From positions 749,001 through 813,000 of the forward strand of contig LSRY02000007.1 in NCBI GenBank assembly GCA_001643675.2: a stretch of 64,000 nt of DNA. The letters are read 5' to 3'. The stretch's first letter is position 1; the number at the start of each line of letters is the position of its first letter. The notes beneath the pieces are model-generated. The model made no database searches, was not told the DNA's origin, and saw nothing but the letters and a program-made list of their open reading frames with translations. The position numbers and the translations under genes were made by a program. Positions 13,201 to 28,200 of the stretch are shown here, piece after piece. The DNA comes from Monocercomonoides exilis. Lineage: Eukaryota; Preaxostyla; Oxymonadida; Polymastigidae.

Positions 13201-16200
13201 TGGAAGGCGAGCAACATGGTCAAATAGAAAATACATCCAAAGCCGAAGCAAAGAGGCAGGAGAGAAAAGGGAAGATAACGAAAGAGAAAGAGGGAGATGA
13301 GGCGGAGGAAACGTGAGACGTTTCGGGAGTTCGGGATTCGGTGGATTGATAGTCGAAGGGTTTAATACAAGGGTATAACTGGGGAGAGAAATTGCATATG
13401 CAGACGGAAACAGGGTGTATGTGAAACTTATTCTTCTCTTCTGAGCAAGTTTTGCAATTGAGTTAAGTCTTTTTTGAGTAGTTAATGAGATATGCGATTC
13501 AACAGCTGAAGATAGCGTAAATTGTTGCTCTTTTGCTTTTGGAGATGAAGTGAATGAAGCTGGATAATCCAAAGATGCATCACCAAAATCTTTTCGTAAG
13601 CATCCTTTTTCTCTAAGATATTCTTCTCTGCGCACAACATACTCTTCAATTTCCTCCATATTTGGCTCAACGACAGCTACGTAAGGAAGTTCAAGTGCTC
13701 CGACACGCCACTTTTGGATAGCCTCTCCGAATGTGCTCGATAACAAAGGTGCAAAAGAGGAAAAGTGAAGAAGATTTGGTCGAATAGCTTTCGTATTCGC
13801 TCGGCGAATGTGAGGGAAGAAATTAAAAGGAACAAGAGAGCGCTCATCCAAGTCAGACAACTGAGGAAAGCATAAAGAGAATGGATAAACAACACGCTTC
13901 TTCTTCATGTGAGATCGGACTTGAGGAGACAAAACCATTGAAGTTAACTCAGATAGGGTTGAAAGAGGCTTCAACGAGGATTTTTGCTGTTCTTCATTTG
14001 AGTTGTAACCAAGGCAGAGATCGTCATTTTCGCAAAACTTAGTAAAAGGCATCCAAAATGAGTCATTTTGTGAATTTGATTCTATTTGTGCTCCAGCTTG
14101 CTTAGAAATTAAACCTGAAATTTGTTCAGCTAAAACAGTACAAGAAGTGGAAGATAAAAATGGATGCTTATCCTTTTCAATGAAATCACATAATGGCTGC
14201 ACTCTTTCATACACTAGTAGGCAGGCAGCGGCATCATGCTTTTCCAAAATCTCAACCCAAGCTTCGTTTCTTTCCTCATAAACGACTTTTCTTCCCATTC
14301 CTCCTCCGCCAAAGCAAAGATCTGAAACACACTCGTCATGAGGCAGTTCTTCAATTGAATCTTCGTCAATAAGAATCCACTTATTTGGAGCCTTTCTTTC
14401 TCTCACAATGCAGAAAAAGCGACCTGTTGCCAGAGACGCACCAGTGTGCGCTACAACTGTGCTCAGTCGATATAAATGACGTCCAGTACTCCTTCCATAA
14501 CGACGATATCTGTGCTTTCGAAGGTTAAAGTTAGTCAAATCTTCCTTCGCTGCCCAATATTGCATGCCAAGATTGTATTTGTCATCAACTTCATCATCTT
14601 TTTCGTCTTCAGATTCTGAGTCACTCTCTGAATTGGATGCTCTTGCTCGACCAACCCTTCCATTCGGGCTTTTAATTTTCATGAACAATGTTGTGTCTTC
14701 GCCATATGGATGATAGTCTTCGTATGCATCCATTTCTCCTTCATCATCTGGAAGTGGATAAGCATCACGAGCTGCTCTTGCTCTTTGATGAGTTGCAAAT
14801 TGGCTTGAAGAAAGTGAAGAAGATGAACGATATTTACTGACTTCACCTTTTGAGCCTTCTGTTAACTGTGCCCTTTCTGAGCCATCCTTGTTGCTTTTCT
14901 TCCAGAATGCTGATAACCTCTCTCTCAGACGATCAACAGCATCTTCCTCTTCTCGTTGCACTCTCCAAAGAGATTGTTCAGAGCCAAGCTCCTTAACAAA
15001 TGGACTCATATCAAGATAGTCTTTTCCGTATGGAAACTCAAAATAATCTGCAACTTTCTCTTCTCCGTAATTTTGAGCTTCCTTTTTGCTGACCCCAACG
15101 CGCGTTATCGCGGAAACAGACAAATTCTCCTTTTTCGCAAAGCGATTCAAGCTGAAGATCAGTGTATTAGGCAAATGTCTGAAAAACATTCTTTTTTTTG
15201 CACGAACATTACGGTGACACCCAGGACAGAAGAACATTCTTTCGTCTTCCAATAAATCGACGCTCTGGTAGATTCGAAGAGAGCGAAGCAAAGACGTTTT
15301 CCATCTCACATCGATGTTAACAACAAGGCGAGATGTCTCTCTTTCTGCAATATGCCCATTAACACATTCAACTTGTGTGACCACTTTTGAAGCAAATAAT
15401 CTGTTGACGAATGATGGTTTTTTATTGGTATCAACTGCGAGAGTCAACGTTTTTAATGATTCTGGTTGATTTTGAATTGACTTTTCATTTTGACAATTCA
15501 ATGATTGACTATTAGTCAGCGACTTCGTTGGAGCGTGTGAGGCAATTTCATTTTGCTTTGCCTGACTTTGATTATCATTTGACAAATAAGACTCAACAAT
15601 TGAGAATATTTGTGTCAGAATAGTATCTGGATGAAGAACCTCTTCCCACTTTGCAGCATCTATAAGTGGAAGCATTGGAGATATTGTTGGCATTGGGGAA
15701 TCCTGAATGTGTTCCTTCAAAATAATACTGAAATCACAGCAAAATGAAGTTGAATCGAGCGCATTTTCTTGACATTCTTGCATAGCAGCAAAAATAAATT
15801 GAATTTCCTTCAAAATCGTTTGCTTCCGAGAAAATGTAGGACAAATATCTTTCACTCGATTTTTAGCTGGAGAATATCCATCTCTAACAGGACGTGATAT
15901 AATTGCAGTATCATTATTGTGAGAACTGCTTGAAGTGGAATCAGTCAAAGTGGTTAATGCTTTCCCTTCCTGTTGTGAAGCAGTGCTACCATCAGAAACC
16001 AAATCTTCAATTGTGAACAAAGAATATCTGAATGGATATTGCAGAAACAGCAAAGTCAGACATGAATTGATTCCAGTTGTTGTTGAGCGCGCCAAGCGAT
16101 ACTCATTTGCTAAATATTCTTCTGGAATCTTTTTAACAACCAGAGATATCATTCCAGTCCTCCACCGTTGCACGGGCGAAGGGTGGATAAATGATAACAC

Positions 16201-19200
16201 TTTTGTTGGAGTTGCAGGGGTTGAAAAAAGCGGATCTTGAGAAATAAGTGAAGAATGGCCCATTGAATAGAGATGCCGCAAAGTCGGAACAGAGACAGCT
16301 GTTGTTGTTGATCCAAAAATAGACTGAGATGCTATCATGATGTCATCTAACGATCCAAAAAGAACATCTGATAGAATGTTCTTATTGAAAGAAGAAGACA
16401 GAAGCTTGCGAATGCCTTCGCTGAAGGAAGACGAATCAGATTTCATAGGAACATTCAGCAAAAACGAAACGAGAGAAAGACTTCTTCGTGGAGCATTATA
16501 CACAACTTCGTTATTCAGCGAGTTAAATGAAAAGCCCTTTTGTAATTTTTGTATGTTGTCCAAATATTCATTCTCGCCTGTGGACGAACGCGAAGAAGAA
16601 AGATACTTTAATTTCAATTCCCTGATTGCGTTTCGCTGCATCTTCCATCTTTCTATATTGTCATATTCTTTTCTTTCTTTCATCATCTCAACGGACAAAA
16701 ACGGTAACAGTTTGTTGAAAGCTTCTGATGATTGTTCAGATAAACAGAAAATTAGATCAACAACAGACGTTCTCATTGCATCGCTTTTGCTCTGTGGACG
16801 ATGGAAAGAATAGAGTGAATTCGAAGGTGACAAAAATGGTATTTCAATGAGATCTGATTCAGACTCTTGCCGAAAGGATGAAAAGGAATTTGAGCTGTAA
16901 AGGGAAAGCGGAGTCGCAGAAATGCTTGTCTCACCAAAATGAGACTGCGAAAGAAGAGATGTCGATAAATGAGAAGTGCTCCTTTGGGAAGGAATGATTT
17001 GCTGTTGTATCGGAGAAGAAAACGCTGATTGAGATTTGAGCGATGGATTGGACCGGCTGCTGATAACTCTTTCTCCTTCTGGAGAAACAGAAAAGAGATG
17101 ATGAGTTAGAACATGGATAAGAAGACTAAAAGGTGCATTGAGCGAAAGAATTTCCTTCAATCTGACAAAAATGCTATCATTTGACAAATTTGATCCATTA
17201 ACAATTTGTGTTGATGGTTTATTCATCCTCCCTGTTAAGTATCTTATGTGAGACAGGCACTGAATAAGCATGCTGATCAGTCCGATCGCATAATAATCTT
17301 CATTCAGAGGTCGTGATCTCGTTTCGTTGTTTGAATCTTTCAAAGGTTCTTTTCTGCAAACACCGTAAAATGTCTCCACAGTCGCCCTCATTTTCAGAAG
17401 CATAGTCAAAATTTTAGCGAAATCAAAGAGGAAGTATATGGTGCGCTCAGAATCGCATGACTGTGACAGAAGCAATCTTTTCAGCTGAACGCTCGCATAA
17501 GATTTTTGAACAATCAATGAAATCGAATGGTTGATCAGAGTGAAATACTGAGCGAGCAACACACTTGGCCTAATGTTATCAAGAGTGTCGAGGCCATTCA
17601 AAAGGGATAGCAAGAACGGAATCAGAAGAGGAGAAATGTCAGGATCTTTTGCGCAATCTGCAGAAGCAGAACATTGACTGTAATCTTCACGTGAGTCTTC
17701 ACGAGTCATCAGCTCCAACAAAAGATGCATCCACCTGTCTCGTACAACAGCTGAGGAAGATTGGCACAATAATCCAACCATAAAGCATTCAAACGGAAAA
17801 GATGTGAAGAAGTCTATGTAGCACGATGTAGTTCTAACTGGAACGCTCAACGAAGCTTCTGTTGCTGGGAACACTTTTGAATTTTGATCTGTTGATTGTC
17901 CTGCTTTGGGGGAAAGAGTCATATTTTGCTTTTTTTGTTCAAAAGTTTGTGCAAGTGAAGAAGAGTAAGATGACGAAGACGAACATGTGCTTGATGCGGA
18001 TAAAGATTGAAAATAAAATGTGAATGAATGAAATAGATTAAATGCAGAAATAACAGCTCGAATAGAATGCTCTGAAGTAATATCAATGAGCTGCCTCGAA
18101 CCTTTCTTCAAAGAAGAACCAGCACCAAATTTAAACGATTCTTTAATTCTATTCATCAGCAAACTTTTTCTAATGTTCATCAAATTAGCAGCAGATGCCG
18201 AAGAAGGAGGACAAGACGGTGAAAACATGTTATCAAACATTGAAGGGTTCAGAATTTCTTTCTCATTCATCAAAGAAGGCTGAGGGTTCTGCGCTTGGAA
18301 CATGCGCAATGGCACACGAAGCGACAGTCCATTCAAATAATCACTGGTCATCAGCATTTCTGTGTCATTTTCTGCTTCTTTGCCAAGCAGATCTTGCACA
18401 TTGTGTCCCTTGCTTCCGTCATTTGCACGCCTCCTCTCGGAATTTCTCCGAAGGAAACGGAGCACAATCCCTTCCTGTGAATGTGTATTGACCATGGAAA
18501 TCAGATCACGTGAAGACGAATTGGTATAACTTGACGAGGCAGTTGAGAAAGAGGGAGACGTGTAAAAAGAGGATTGTCTATTTAATGGAGACGATTCGTC
18601 TTCAGGAATAGATGCCATTAGCAGCATTGGCGTTGAAGACGATGTCTGCTTTGTTGTTGGAGACATCAACGTAGATGAATGAAATTGATCAGAATTATTT
18701 GTAAGCAAACAAGAAGATGACGAGGAAGCAGGTGAAAGAGGCTCGCCAGTTTGAAGGAATGCAGCTGACGAAGTTTGTTGAAGAGAACGTAGCAGCAACA
18801 ATGCATCGTTTTGTTTTGGCAATATATCATTATCAGTTGAAGGCTGCAAATCTTCCTTGAAATTATAGGGCTTTTGAGGAGACAGGCTGCGAACAGCATC
18901 AGAGCTTGTTGGATGAATTGAATGATCAGATTTGAATTGTTTTTTTGATTGATCTCTTGAAGATGGAAAAAGAAACTGCTTTTTGAATATTGCGTTAAGA
19001 AATGATGAGACTGGAGTAGTGCCTTTTGAAGGGTTTGCAAGAAGAGAAGAAAAGCTATTTTCAAAAGTGTTGCAAACAATTGGATCAATTGGAGATATTT
19101 CTGATCTCAAATCTGTGAAGATTGAATCTGTTGGAGAAGAATCAGCCTTTGAAGATTGTTTGACACGATAGAAATTAGACGAAGATGATGAATGCGAAAA

Positions 19201-22200
19201 TGAAAGCATAACAGGTGCCGTGTATTCGTTTGGACAGGAAAAAAGAACACAAAGCGATAAAAGACGGAACATTAAAGTGATAAGAAATGATTGAGTGAAG
19301 TTTTCTGAAGAGTTGGAGAATTCGCTGAGCTGAGAAATCGCAGTATTAACCACATCTTTGTTTATGTAATATCCAATGTTTGCGCATCGATGTGCCTGCT
19401 TCAATTCTTCTGATTTTGAAGCCAAATTGATTGGAGAAGTGAATGGAACTACAAAAGCATTCAAGACGAACAGAAGAGCTTCTAAAAGAGCAGATTTTTG
19501 AGCAGCCGAAAGTCCACCAATTGGAGTGACTTGAAAAGATAAAGAATCATTCTTTTCCTGCTGGAGTGTTGTTTCAGATGTTTGACGTGTTGGAGGCAAA
19601 GCATCACTTGAGGAAGTGAAATCGAGATACAGCAAGAGGCATAAAAGCGACGAAACTCCTCCGCCTTCAACGAATTTATCTTTCCATTGGCAATAAGATG
19701 TTTCTGTTTGTTTATCAGAATTAGATGAAGAATTAATCACTGAAAGACAATAATCGCGAGGAATCATTCCTTTCAAGGTTTGAATTGCTATTAGCAACTG
19801 AAAAGGATTGGATGGATTGAATAGTAAACTCCAATCTGTTATGTGATGAGGTATCTGAAGATATTGCGGTGACTTCACCAAAACATCTTTGATACATGAA
19901 ACAAGCTGATTACCAAAGAGATTCTGATGAATGAAATTGGAAAATGGCAAAAGCATCAAAAGATGATCTGCAACTTTTGTTAATGATGGAATGATATCCG
20001 TTATTGAGCATATAAGCGTTATCAGATTACAAGAGCAATTTTTCGCAGTGTTCATTTTATTTGTTTTTTTATTTTTGCGGACATCAAAATAAACTAATCT
20101 TCCATCTTCAGAATAACGCAATTCTTCAAAACATACTTTTGCTGGTAGTATATCTTTTCCATTTTCCTCCCAAATAAGCAAAGAATCACTCTCACATTCA
20201 GTTGAATGTCTCTGTTCAGTTTGTCGGTTAATGTTTTGAGAAGGTGAAATATCTGCATTTAACAAGCAATTTGTGGCTTCAATTTCATCTTCCGTTCTTT
20301 CTTTTGTTTCTAATTCATTTCTATTCTGCTTTCCATGAGCAGAATAATCAACTATACATCTGCGAATGCACTGAATTGGATGCAAATACGGGTGGAGTAT
20401 AGAAAATGGATACATTGATGCATACGACAATGCAAATTGCCCACTATCAGCATAAGGATCGGTAGAGGGTTTATCACCTGCAGCAGTCTCATTCCCATCG
20501 CTGAAATCTAATGGATGTGGAAGTGTGCAAAACATTTCCAGTTGAAGAGGCTCTTCTTGTTGAATTTCTCTTTCTCTTCTTCTCAGACGTTGCAAATCGC
20601 TCATTGATTGTTCTAAATCCATTAAAATTGTTTTCTCTCTCTCTTCTTCATTTCTGATGAATGGTGTTCCATTTGCAAAGTCTGAAGTGCTCTTAAAGCA
20701 TGACAAGCTTGTTGAATTGCCAACAAGATTGAAATAAGATGAAGTTCTGTCTCTATTTGAACGATCAGGATAATCGTCTCTCGAAAACAATGCAAGGTCC
20801 ACAAGATATTCAGAGTTGCGAGTAATATCAACTGTGTTTAATGATAAAGTTTGGAAATGAGTGGAAGGAAGTGGAAGAAGGAAAGAGATTGGTAGAATGA
20901 CAGTGGAAGGGGAACTGTTGATAAGTGCTGCTGATGATGATTTTGATGACAAAGACGACAATGTACTTGCTTTATTGTTATATTGGAAAATTGCTTGAAA
21001 TGTCACTGGGGAAGGAACAAGACTGTATGCCTCTTCCAGCGACACAAATAAAGAATCTGATTGATCTGCACCAAATTTATCAATATAACTTGAAGAAGAA
21101 GATGATGATGAAGAAGACACAAATATTGAAGGTGAAGATGAAGATGAAGGTGAGTTACATTGAGAAAATGCATTTTTATTGTCAAATGGAAAGATCAGAT
21201 GATCTTTATCTAGAAATCCACACTTAAACATCACAATATATCTCAGATGCTGAACAGTAAACGTCTCGTCGCACTCAACAATCAATCTTTTAAAAGAAGG
21301 AATATTAGGCTTTTTCAGAGCAATTTCTTCTTTCTTAGACTCATTTCCACTGTTCTGTTGGATTTCAATGTTATCACTGGCTCTCATCAAACCAGGTGGC
21401 AGTCTGTCTTGGGCAATTTTGACTCTCTCCAATTTGATAACAACTGTGACAATTACACGCCTCCTGGGTCCAAAACGTGGAAGCTTCTTTGCTGGAAGAA
21501 ATAGAGAAGATATTTGATTTTTTGGGAGTTGATCTGATTCGATGTTATCCTCTGCCACTCTCACGGAGGAAGATGAGTTAGACAAGGAAAGTGAAGGTGA
21601 ATGTGAAGGTGAATGCGAGTGTGATGTAATGTTTGAGTTTGACAAGATGCGTGAATAAGGAACAAGAGGATGAGAAATAAGTGAAGGATGTATGTTTGAC
21701 TCAATCACGTTGAGCCAATCTAAAAGAAGAAGAAGAGCATTTTCTGCTCGAATGAACTGATCTGGCTGAACTGGATCAGCTACGGTATTTCTGCTTACAA
21801 ATCTGAATGATTTTTCACGTGTCAATTTTATCAAAGAAGAGAACGAACGATATGAAGATTTCTCAGAAAGAAACGGGAACTTTAAGAATTGAGATCGTGT
21901 ATGCATTTTGTTGTTCTTTTGATGAACAGTAGAACTTGACATCTCAGACATTTGATTTTCAGGCGTTTCAATGGAATGCTGCTTTGAAGAGAATTTAAAG
22001 TGAGAATTATTGTTCGATATTGGTGAATAATGCTCTTGAGAATGCGATTTTCTTTTGTGCCTCAATTTGCGAAGGCTACTTGCAGAATGTGAATGGCGAG
22101 TCAATTGATCAAATGACTGCGGAGAAAGTGGGGTCCGTGATGTGTTCTGAGAGTCTGTGGAATGAACAAATAAAGAAGAAGTTGATGAGGAAGAAGAAGA

Positions 22201-25200
22201 TAGCAAAAGGTTTGAACAATTTGACGAAATAGCTTTCGCTTCAGACAGTTGAGTTGGTGGCATTGAAGAATACTTTCGATCGCATTCGTCTTCATCAAGA
22301 GAACGCAATGAACTTGCACTTCTTGAGCGGTGAAGGCTTCTCTTTGGTGATGATTTCGTATCTATTGATTTATTATTTGAGGTAGCGCGATTATTCGAGG
22401 AATCAAGTGAGGAAAAAGCTGAATGAATTGAAACTGACGCACTCACTTTATTGTCTTCTTTTGCATTTCTCTTTTGTTGCATGTCTGACCATCTTTCTGT
22501 GGAAATTTTTAATTTTATCAGTTCCTCTGTAATTGATTTTAGCAGAGAGGAAGAACGATTGTTGTATTGAGACAGAAATTGAATGTATTGATTAGACACA
22601 GAAGAAGGGTCAGATAAAGTTTTCTTTGGTGGAGTTGGAGAGGATCGCAAAAGCAGTGAAGAAGCACTGGGACGAATGGAGGCTGCATCTTCTTGTTTCA
22701 GAAGATCATCTAACGAAATTGGTTCGGTTGAGAGCTCATCAAAATTGAAGGTCTGCGTTTGGTTATTCCCTACGCACAGAGATGGCTCATTTGATTTGTA
22801 CTTGTGTTTTGACTCTGAATTCTTCATGCGTCTGCTTAAAATGCTCTGCAAGCCAATGTTCTGAAACTTTGAATTTATTGAAGAAAGAGTCTCAAACGAA
22901 TCTGGCTTGAACAGCTGAAGCATCAATTCGCGAGCATACTTTGAGAAGAAAAAGCAGTTTGGAGGGAGAGAAGATTGGTGTGCATAGGACGATGAACAAG
23001 AAGATGTTGAAGCAGCAGCAGATGATGAAGATAAATCTGGTGAAGCAGACGAAGCATGCTTATTTGTATTCTGAATATCCTGTTGCATCTCTTTCGGAAT
23101 AAACTGTGCAAGATAGGGTTTCTTCCATATGTCCATCTGGCGCTCTTCAATAAATGCATTCATTGGGATAGCCAGCATCGATGCCTCCCAAAGTGTCCGC
23201 CTTCCTTTCTTCTCTGCAGCCAATGCTCGGCTCAGTCGCTCTTGGCGCAGCTTCAATCTTCGCATGCTACGCTGCTTTTTCGAAGAAGACGCAGCTTTTC
23301 TAGATTTGCGAGTAGTTTGCTCGTTGTCACCTGAAGAAGCCTTTATCTCAGTGAAACTGTCTTTGAGAGATGACTCTTTTTCTTCTTGATGCTTTTGTGG
23401 AGATTTAACGCACGAGGTATCAGATTGAACAGAAGCAGAAACTAATGAAGAGCACACAGGTGAGCTTTGACTTTCAATTAATCCCTGTCGACGAACAAAA
23501 GGAGAAGCTATTTTATTTTCAGCAATGTACTGACGAGAACTGACAGGTGAAGTGTCTGGAATAATTAAAGAAGGGGATTGAAGCAATGCAGTTCCTGATT
23601 CCTGTTTGCTGTTGGCATTATCGCTGTTGCCACGTTCTTTGAGATACGAAAGTATTTTGTCGACTTCACTTCGTTTCCTGTGAATCACCATCCTTGTCTT
23701 TTCCCAGATGAGCCGAATGAGGATGAACTCGTTTTCAGTGACGTTTCTCAAAGGTGATAAGAAAGTCAGCCAATTTTTGTGTTGTAACATGCTTTTATTA
23801 TTGTTGTCATCCTCTTCTAAAAGAGACTGAGAAGAAATTTGAGTATCGTTGCTGAAAGAAAGAGGTTCTCTTCGACCGTCTTTGCGATAGTTCAGCCAGC
23901 CAGAAATGAGTCGCATGGAAAAAGGAACTACAATCGAAGGGGATGGAGAAAAGTATCTATACATGTACTCAAGCGGATCACTGCTGCTGTGCGAAAACAT
24001 CTGAAGAGTGGAATTAGACAAAACAGAGCGAGAAACATAAGAAGTGAAGGGAGATTGAGGGCCGCTGCTCTCAGAAAGAGTCGAAATGTGGATAGAAGGG
24101 AGGAAGTAGCTGGGTCTGGATGTGGGGAAAGTGAACACGCAATGAAGCATCATCACAGCCATCTCTTTATCCAGCTCAGTCAGCGCGTTGCACACAAAAG
24201 AAGAGAAAAACAGAGAGAATCTTTCGACATTCAGAGTAAATGCGCCTGAATGAATGAGATTAGAAAGGAAAAGCAAACGAGAACGAATGTGAGATGCAAG
24301 TGAAAGAGGAGAAAACGAAGGAAGAACATAAATGTCTGAGAATTGCGTTGTGTAAGAGACAGACAGGAATGGAGTGGTTGGTAAAGATGAAGTATAAATT
24401 GAAGAAAACAAGTTGTTTTGCTTATTCGAACGAGATTCTGTTTGATCTTCCATTTTGCCATTGCAGTTCTGAAGATGCGAAAACGCCCTCACACGCAGAT
24501 GATACTCATTCACTTCTCTCAAAAGAACATCTCCAATGGCTCCGTTCTCTTGCAGAAACGAAAATATGTCTGTGGCGTGCAAAAAGATGCCTCGGCTCCA
24601 GTTGGCTTTTCGTTCGCTTTCTGCAACGCGAACAAACTGTTCTCTCGCTTTCCTCAAATCTTCGTTCTCAAATTCGTCGTCTTCATCGTCGTAAAAGTCA
24701 AATTCGTTTTTCAGTCTAACAGTCTTTGTTATCTCCACTTTGAATTGATTGTGCGTGTTTTCGCTCTCTTCGCAGCTGTCTCCGCTCTTCATCCCCTGAT
24801 GTTTGCGCTCACCATCTCCATCCTCATCACTGCTATTTCCATCATCTTCTTTCGCTCTTCGGTTATTATTATTGTTATTGATATTGCTGTTTGTTCCAGT
24901 GGATGTGGAACGAGGCCCCGTATGGTGCTCCACAAAGATGTGCAGAACAAGCGATAGAAGCTGAGGCACTGACTCCATCGCAGCCAAACACGAGAGAATA
25001 AACCTCGCTGGCAGAAAGCATTCTCTGATAGGGCCAGCAGGCAACAAGGTGAATATGTGGCGCAATACATACAGAAGAGAGTCAAAGGAGGAAGAAGTCA
25101 GATTGCGAGAGGAAAGAGAAGGATTGAATGTAGGGCGGAGTGGAATAAGACGATGATTGTGGATTGAGTTAATTTCATTGGATGTTCCGTAATGGCTGTA

Positions 25201-28200
25201 AGAAAGCGATTTCTCTCTTCCAACAGACATTTCCTCATCATCCTTTTGTTTTAACATATCTCCTCTTTGTTTTTCTATTGTGCTTTCCAACTCTTTCTGG
25301 TCTTCTTTCGAAATAGCAGCGATGATATCTTTGCTTTGTTTCTCCTCAGCATATTCTGAATGGCTGCTCACATATCTCAAAGCACGCATGAATCCACAGC
25401 AGTCTGCTTCCTCGTTCTGTTGCTGAGAGGATTGAGACAAGCTCGAAGGAGATGTCGAAGATGGTGTGGATGATATATTTGAATTGTTTGAAGAGCAATA
25501 CTTGCTATTCCATTTGAATTGCGGATCCAGCATCAGAGAAAGAAGGAAATCTATTCCTTCGTTGATGATTGAAATCAACGTGGGCGAAGGCAATGGCATT
25601 GGTAGCTGAGAAATCATTGGATAAAAATAAGATGTGAAAACACCATTGTGGTTACGCGTTGGCAAACTATCTTGTAAATCTGAAATTGAAGCAGACGATG
25701 TGGAATTATCAGATGATGAAGACGAAGAAGATAACCTTATTGATAATGGGGATACGCTTGTTGCAGTTGTTGTGGATGGTGTAGCTGCTGTACTTGGAGC
25801 AGCTGCGAGCTCATCCAGATCCCATTCAGCTCCAACACCAAGCATCTGCAGCACTCGCTCATCTACATATCCTTTCTTTTCTTCTTCAACTGTCAACAAA
25901 GAAGGTACATTTCTATTCGCTGTCTGTCTTTTCCTTACCTCTCTCAGCGCTAGTTTTTCTTCTCGATGTTTCTGGCGTTCTTTGAACTGCCACACCAACC
26001 GCTCGCCAGACCGCACAGCAACACACACAATGGCATTGCCCATCGTAAATGGTGAGAAGACAGATGGGCGGACAAGAATGTTGCGCTGCTGCTGGTCGAA
26101 GTGGAGCACATCGCTGAAGTTCGTTGAGGAGAGGATGGTGCTTTGGCTCGTCCGCTCGCGAAAGGGGTCTGGCAAGATCGTGTGGCGAATGCAGTGCATG
26201 ATAAGCTCTCCCAGAAGAACGATCGTGTTCGAATCTGCAATGGAAAGTGAGTTATCTGTCTCGTATGTACACAGCTGCTGTTGGGATTGCGCTTGGCTTG
26301 CAGATGAAGAGGAGACAGGAAGCAGCTTTTTGTGGAGTCTATCCCTGATAATTGCATCAGTTATGAGAGATTTCGTCATCAGATCGAACATTTCACGAAG
26401 GTCTTGTTCGTTTGAAGTAACGATGAGGTCGCTGAATGTTATCATCATCACACGAATAAGAGTCATCTTCAGCCCGCGCGAATATACAGGGATGCCTGCA
26501 GCTGTCTCCGTTCCAGTTGCATCCAAAGGAATCATAAACGTTGAATTCTCGAACGAGCCGTATTCGTTTTCTAGCTCTTCTTTGGAGTATTCTCCTTCAT
26601 CTATCTCCAACATATCCTTTTTCGTTTTCCTTTCTTTGGATCTTCCTTGTGACTTTGTCTTTTCTCTTGCTTTATCAGTTGCCTCTTCCTTCATTTTGTC
26701 GTTCATCTCATCAATTGTCGATGGCAGCGAGCAACACAGCTGCAGATGCCTGAACGAATTCCACAAGTCCCTCAGAAGCTCCTGCCCCAGCCCCCGCACT
26801 TTCATCTGCATCGGAATGGTCTCCACTTTCAAAGCCCGCATTTCTGCCATCATCTCCTTCCTCTCTCCTTCCGTCAATTCAAAGTTTTCGCAGGAGTATT
26901 GATTGCGCTTCCACGCTGTCTGGCTCTTTTTTTGGATTGCCTTCCTTTTCAGCAGCACTTCAATCTGTTTTTTGTCGTTTGAGGTCAAAACATGTTCGTC
27001 AATCAGATCCTGAATTGTAGCCAGACGCTCAATATATTTCTGTTCTCCCTCATCAAACTCCGATTTAAGGCTATCTGTCGCATTGAAGTTTCTTGAAGAA
27101 TTATTCTCTTTCCTAACCATCACAGCAATGTTCTGCACTTCTTCTCTCTCTTTCAACAGACACAGCCGTTTGAGAAGAGAAGTCGACAAGCGAATGAGCT
27201 CAGGATCGAGAGGAGGAACAGAAGCAGGTGTGGGAAAGGGATGTTGATGTGTGAATGTGTATGGATAAGGAGCAGATAGAGCTTGAAATGACAGAGATCC
27301 TGATGTGGTAGGATTATCAGATGGCAAAGTGAATGAAGGAGTCTGAAGAGAAGAAGGAGTTGAACTACGTGAATGACGAGAAGAAGGGAATGATGTTGCA
27401 GACTTTCCAGAGGGCAGAAGCTGATGTGAAGAAGTGAGTGAATTGATGTAGATTTGATCAACAGTCGAGAAAGACGAAGGAAAGATTAGGCGGATGAGCT
27501 GTGTGGAGCGTAGGAGAGATAAGAAAGAGCGCTGGTTGAGTGCGGTGGAGATGATCAGGGCAGATGGGACGGCAGTGAAGGCATTTAAAGCAGTGGCAGA
27601 AGTGGAGTAGGCATAAATAGTGGTTGTCTGTGGATATGAAAACTGTGATGTGGAAAAGGAGAAGAGAGGACGATCCAATAAGGGTTTTGGCTCGATGGAG
27701 AAAGGAAAAGGCAAAGAAGAAGAAAAAGATGATGATGAAGTATTAGCAGTTAGATTGATAAGTCGAAGCATTTTCTCCTCTCGCGATCTTTCTGACTTGT
27801 CGAGCAGCTCCTTCATCCTCTTTTCTCTTCTTTCTTGTTCCTTTTCGCGTAGCATTTCTCGAAATTTCTTCGATCGCTCCATTTCTTTTTCCTGTCTTTC
27901 CTTCTCCTTCTGCTGTTTTGCATCTTCTTTGTCTTTTTTTTCTTTCTCTCTCTTTTCTCGCTTCTCTCTCTCCTTTCTTTCTCTCTCTCCTTCTTTCTTT
28001 TCAGACGATAAATAAACAGTGTTTTCATTCGAAGTAGAAGCATCTTCTGTACTTGAAGAAGACAACATTGAAGGATTTGGTGAGGAAGCAGAAGCAGAAG
28101 CAGAGGAAGAAGAAAGGCCAAGTGAAGAAGAAGACGCAGATGGGGATATATTCATTGATGAAGGAGCACCTAAGGAAGATGGAATTGAAGCTTCAGCACG

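Noticed and set aside
25634-26902. 422-codon plus-strand frame opposite the giant USP gene
   Set aside because: It is the antisense of Ser/Glu/Lys-rich coding sequence, has no family motif and no splice logic; such mirror frames are common over this gene.
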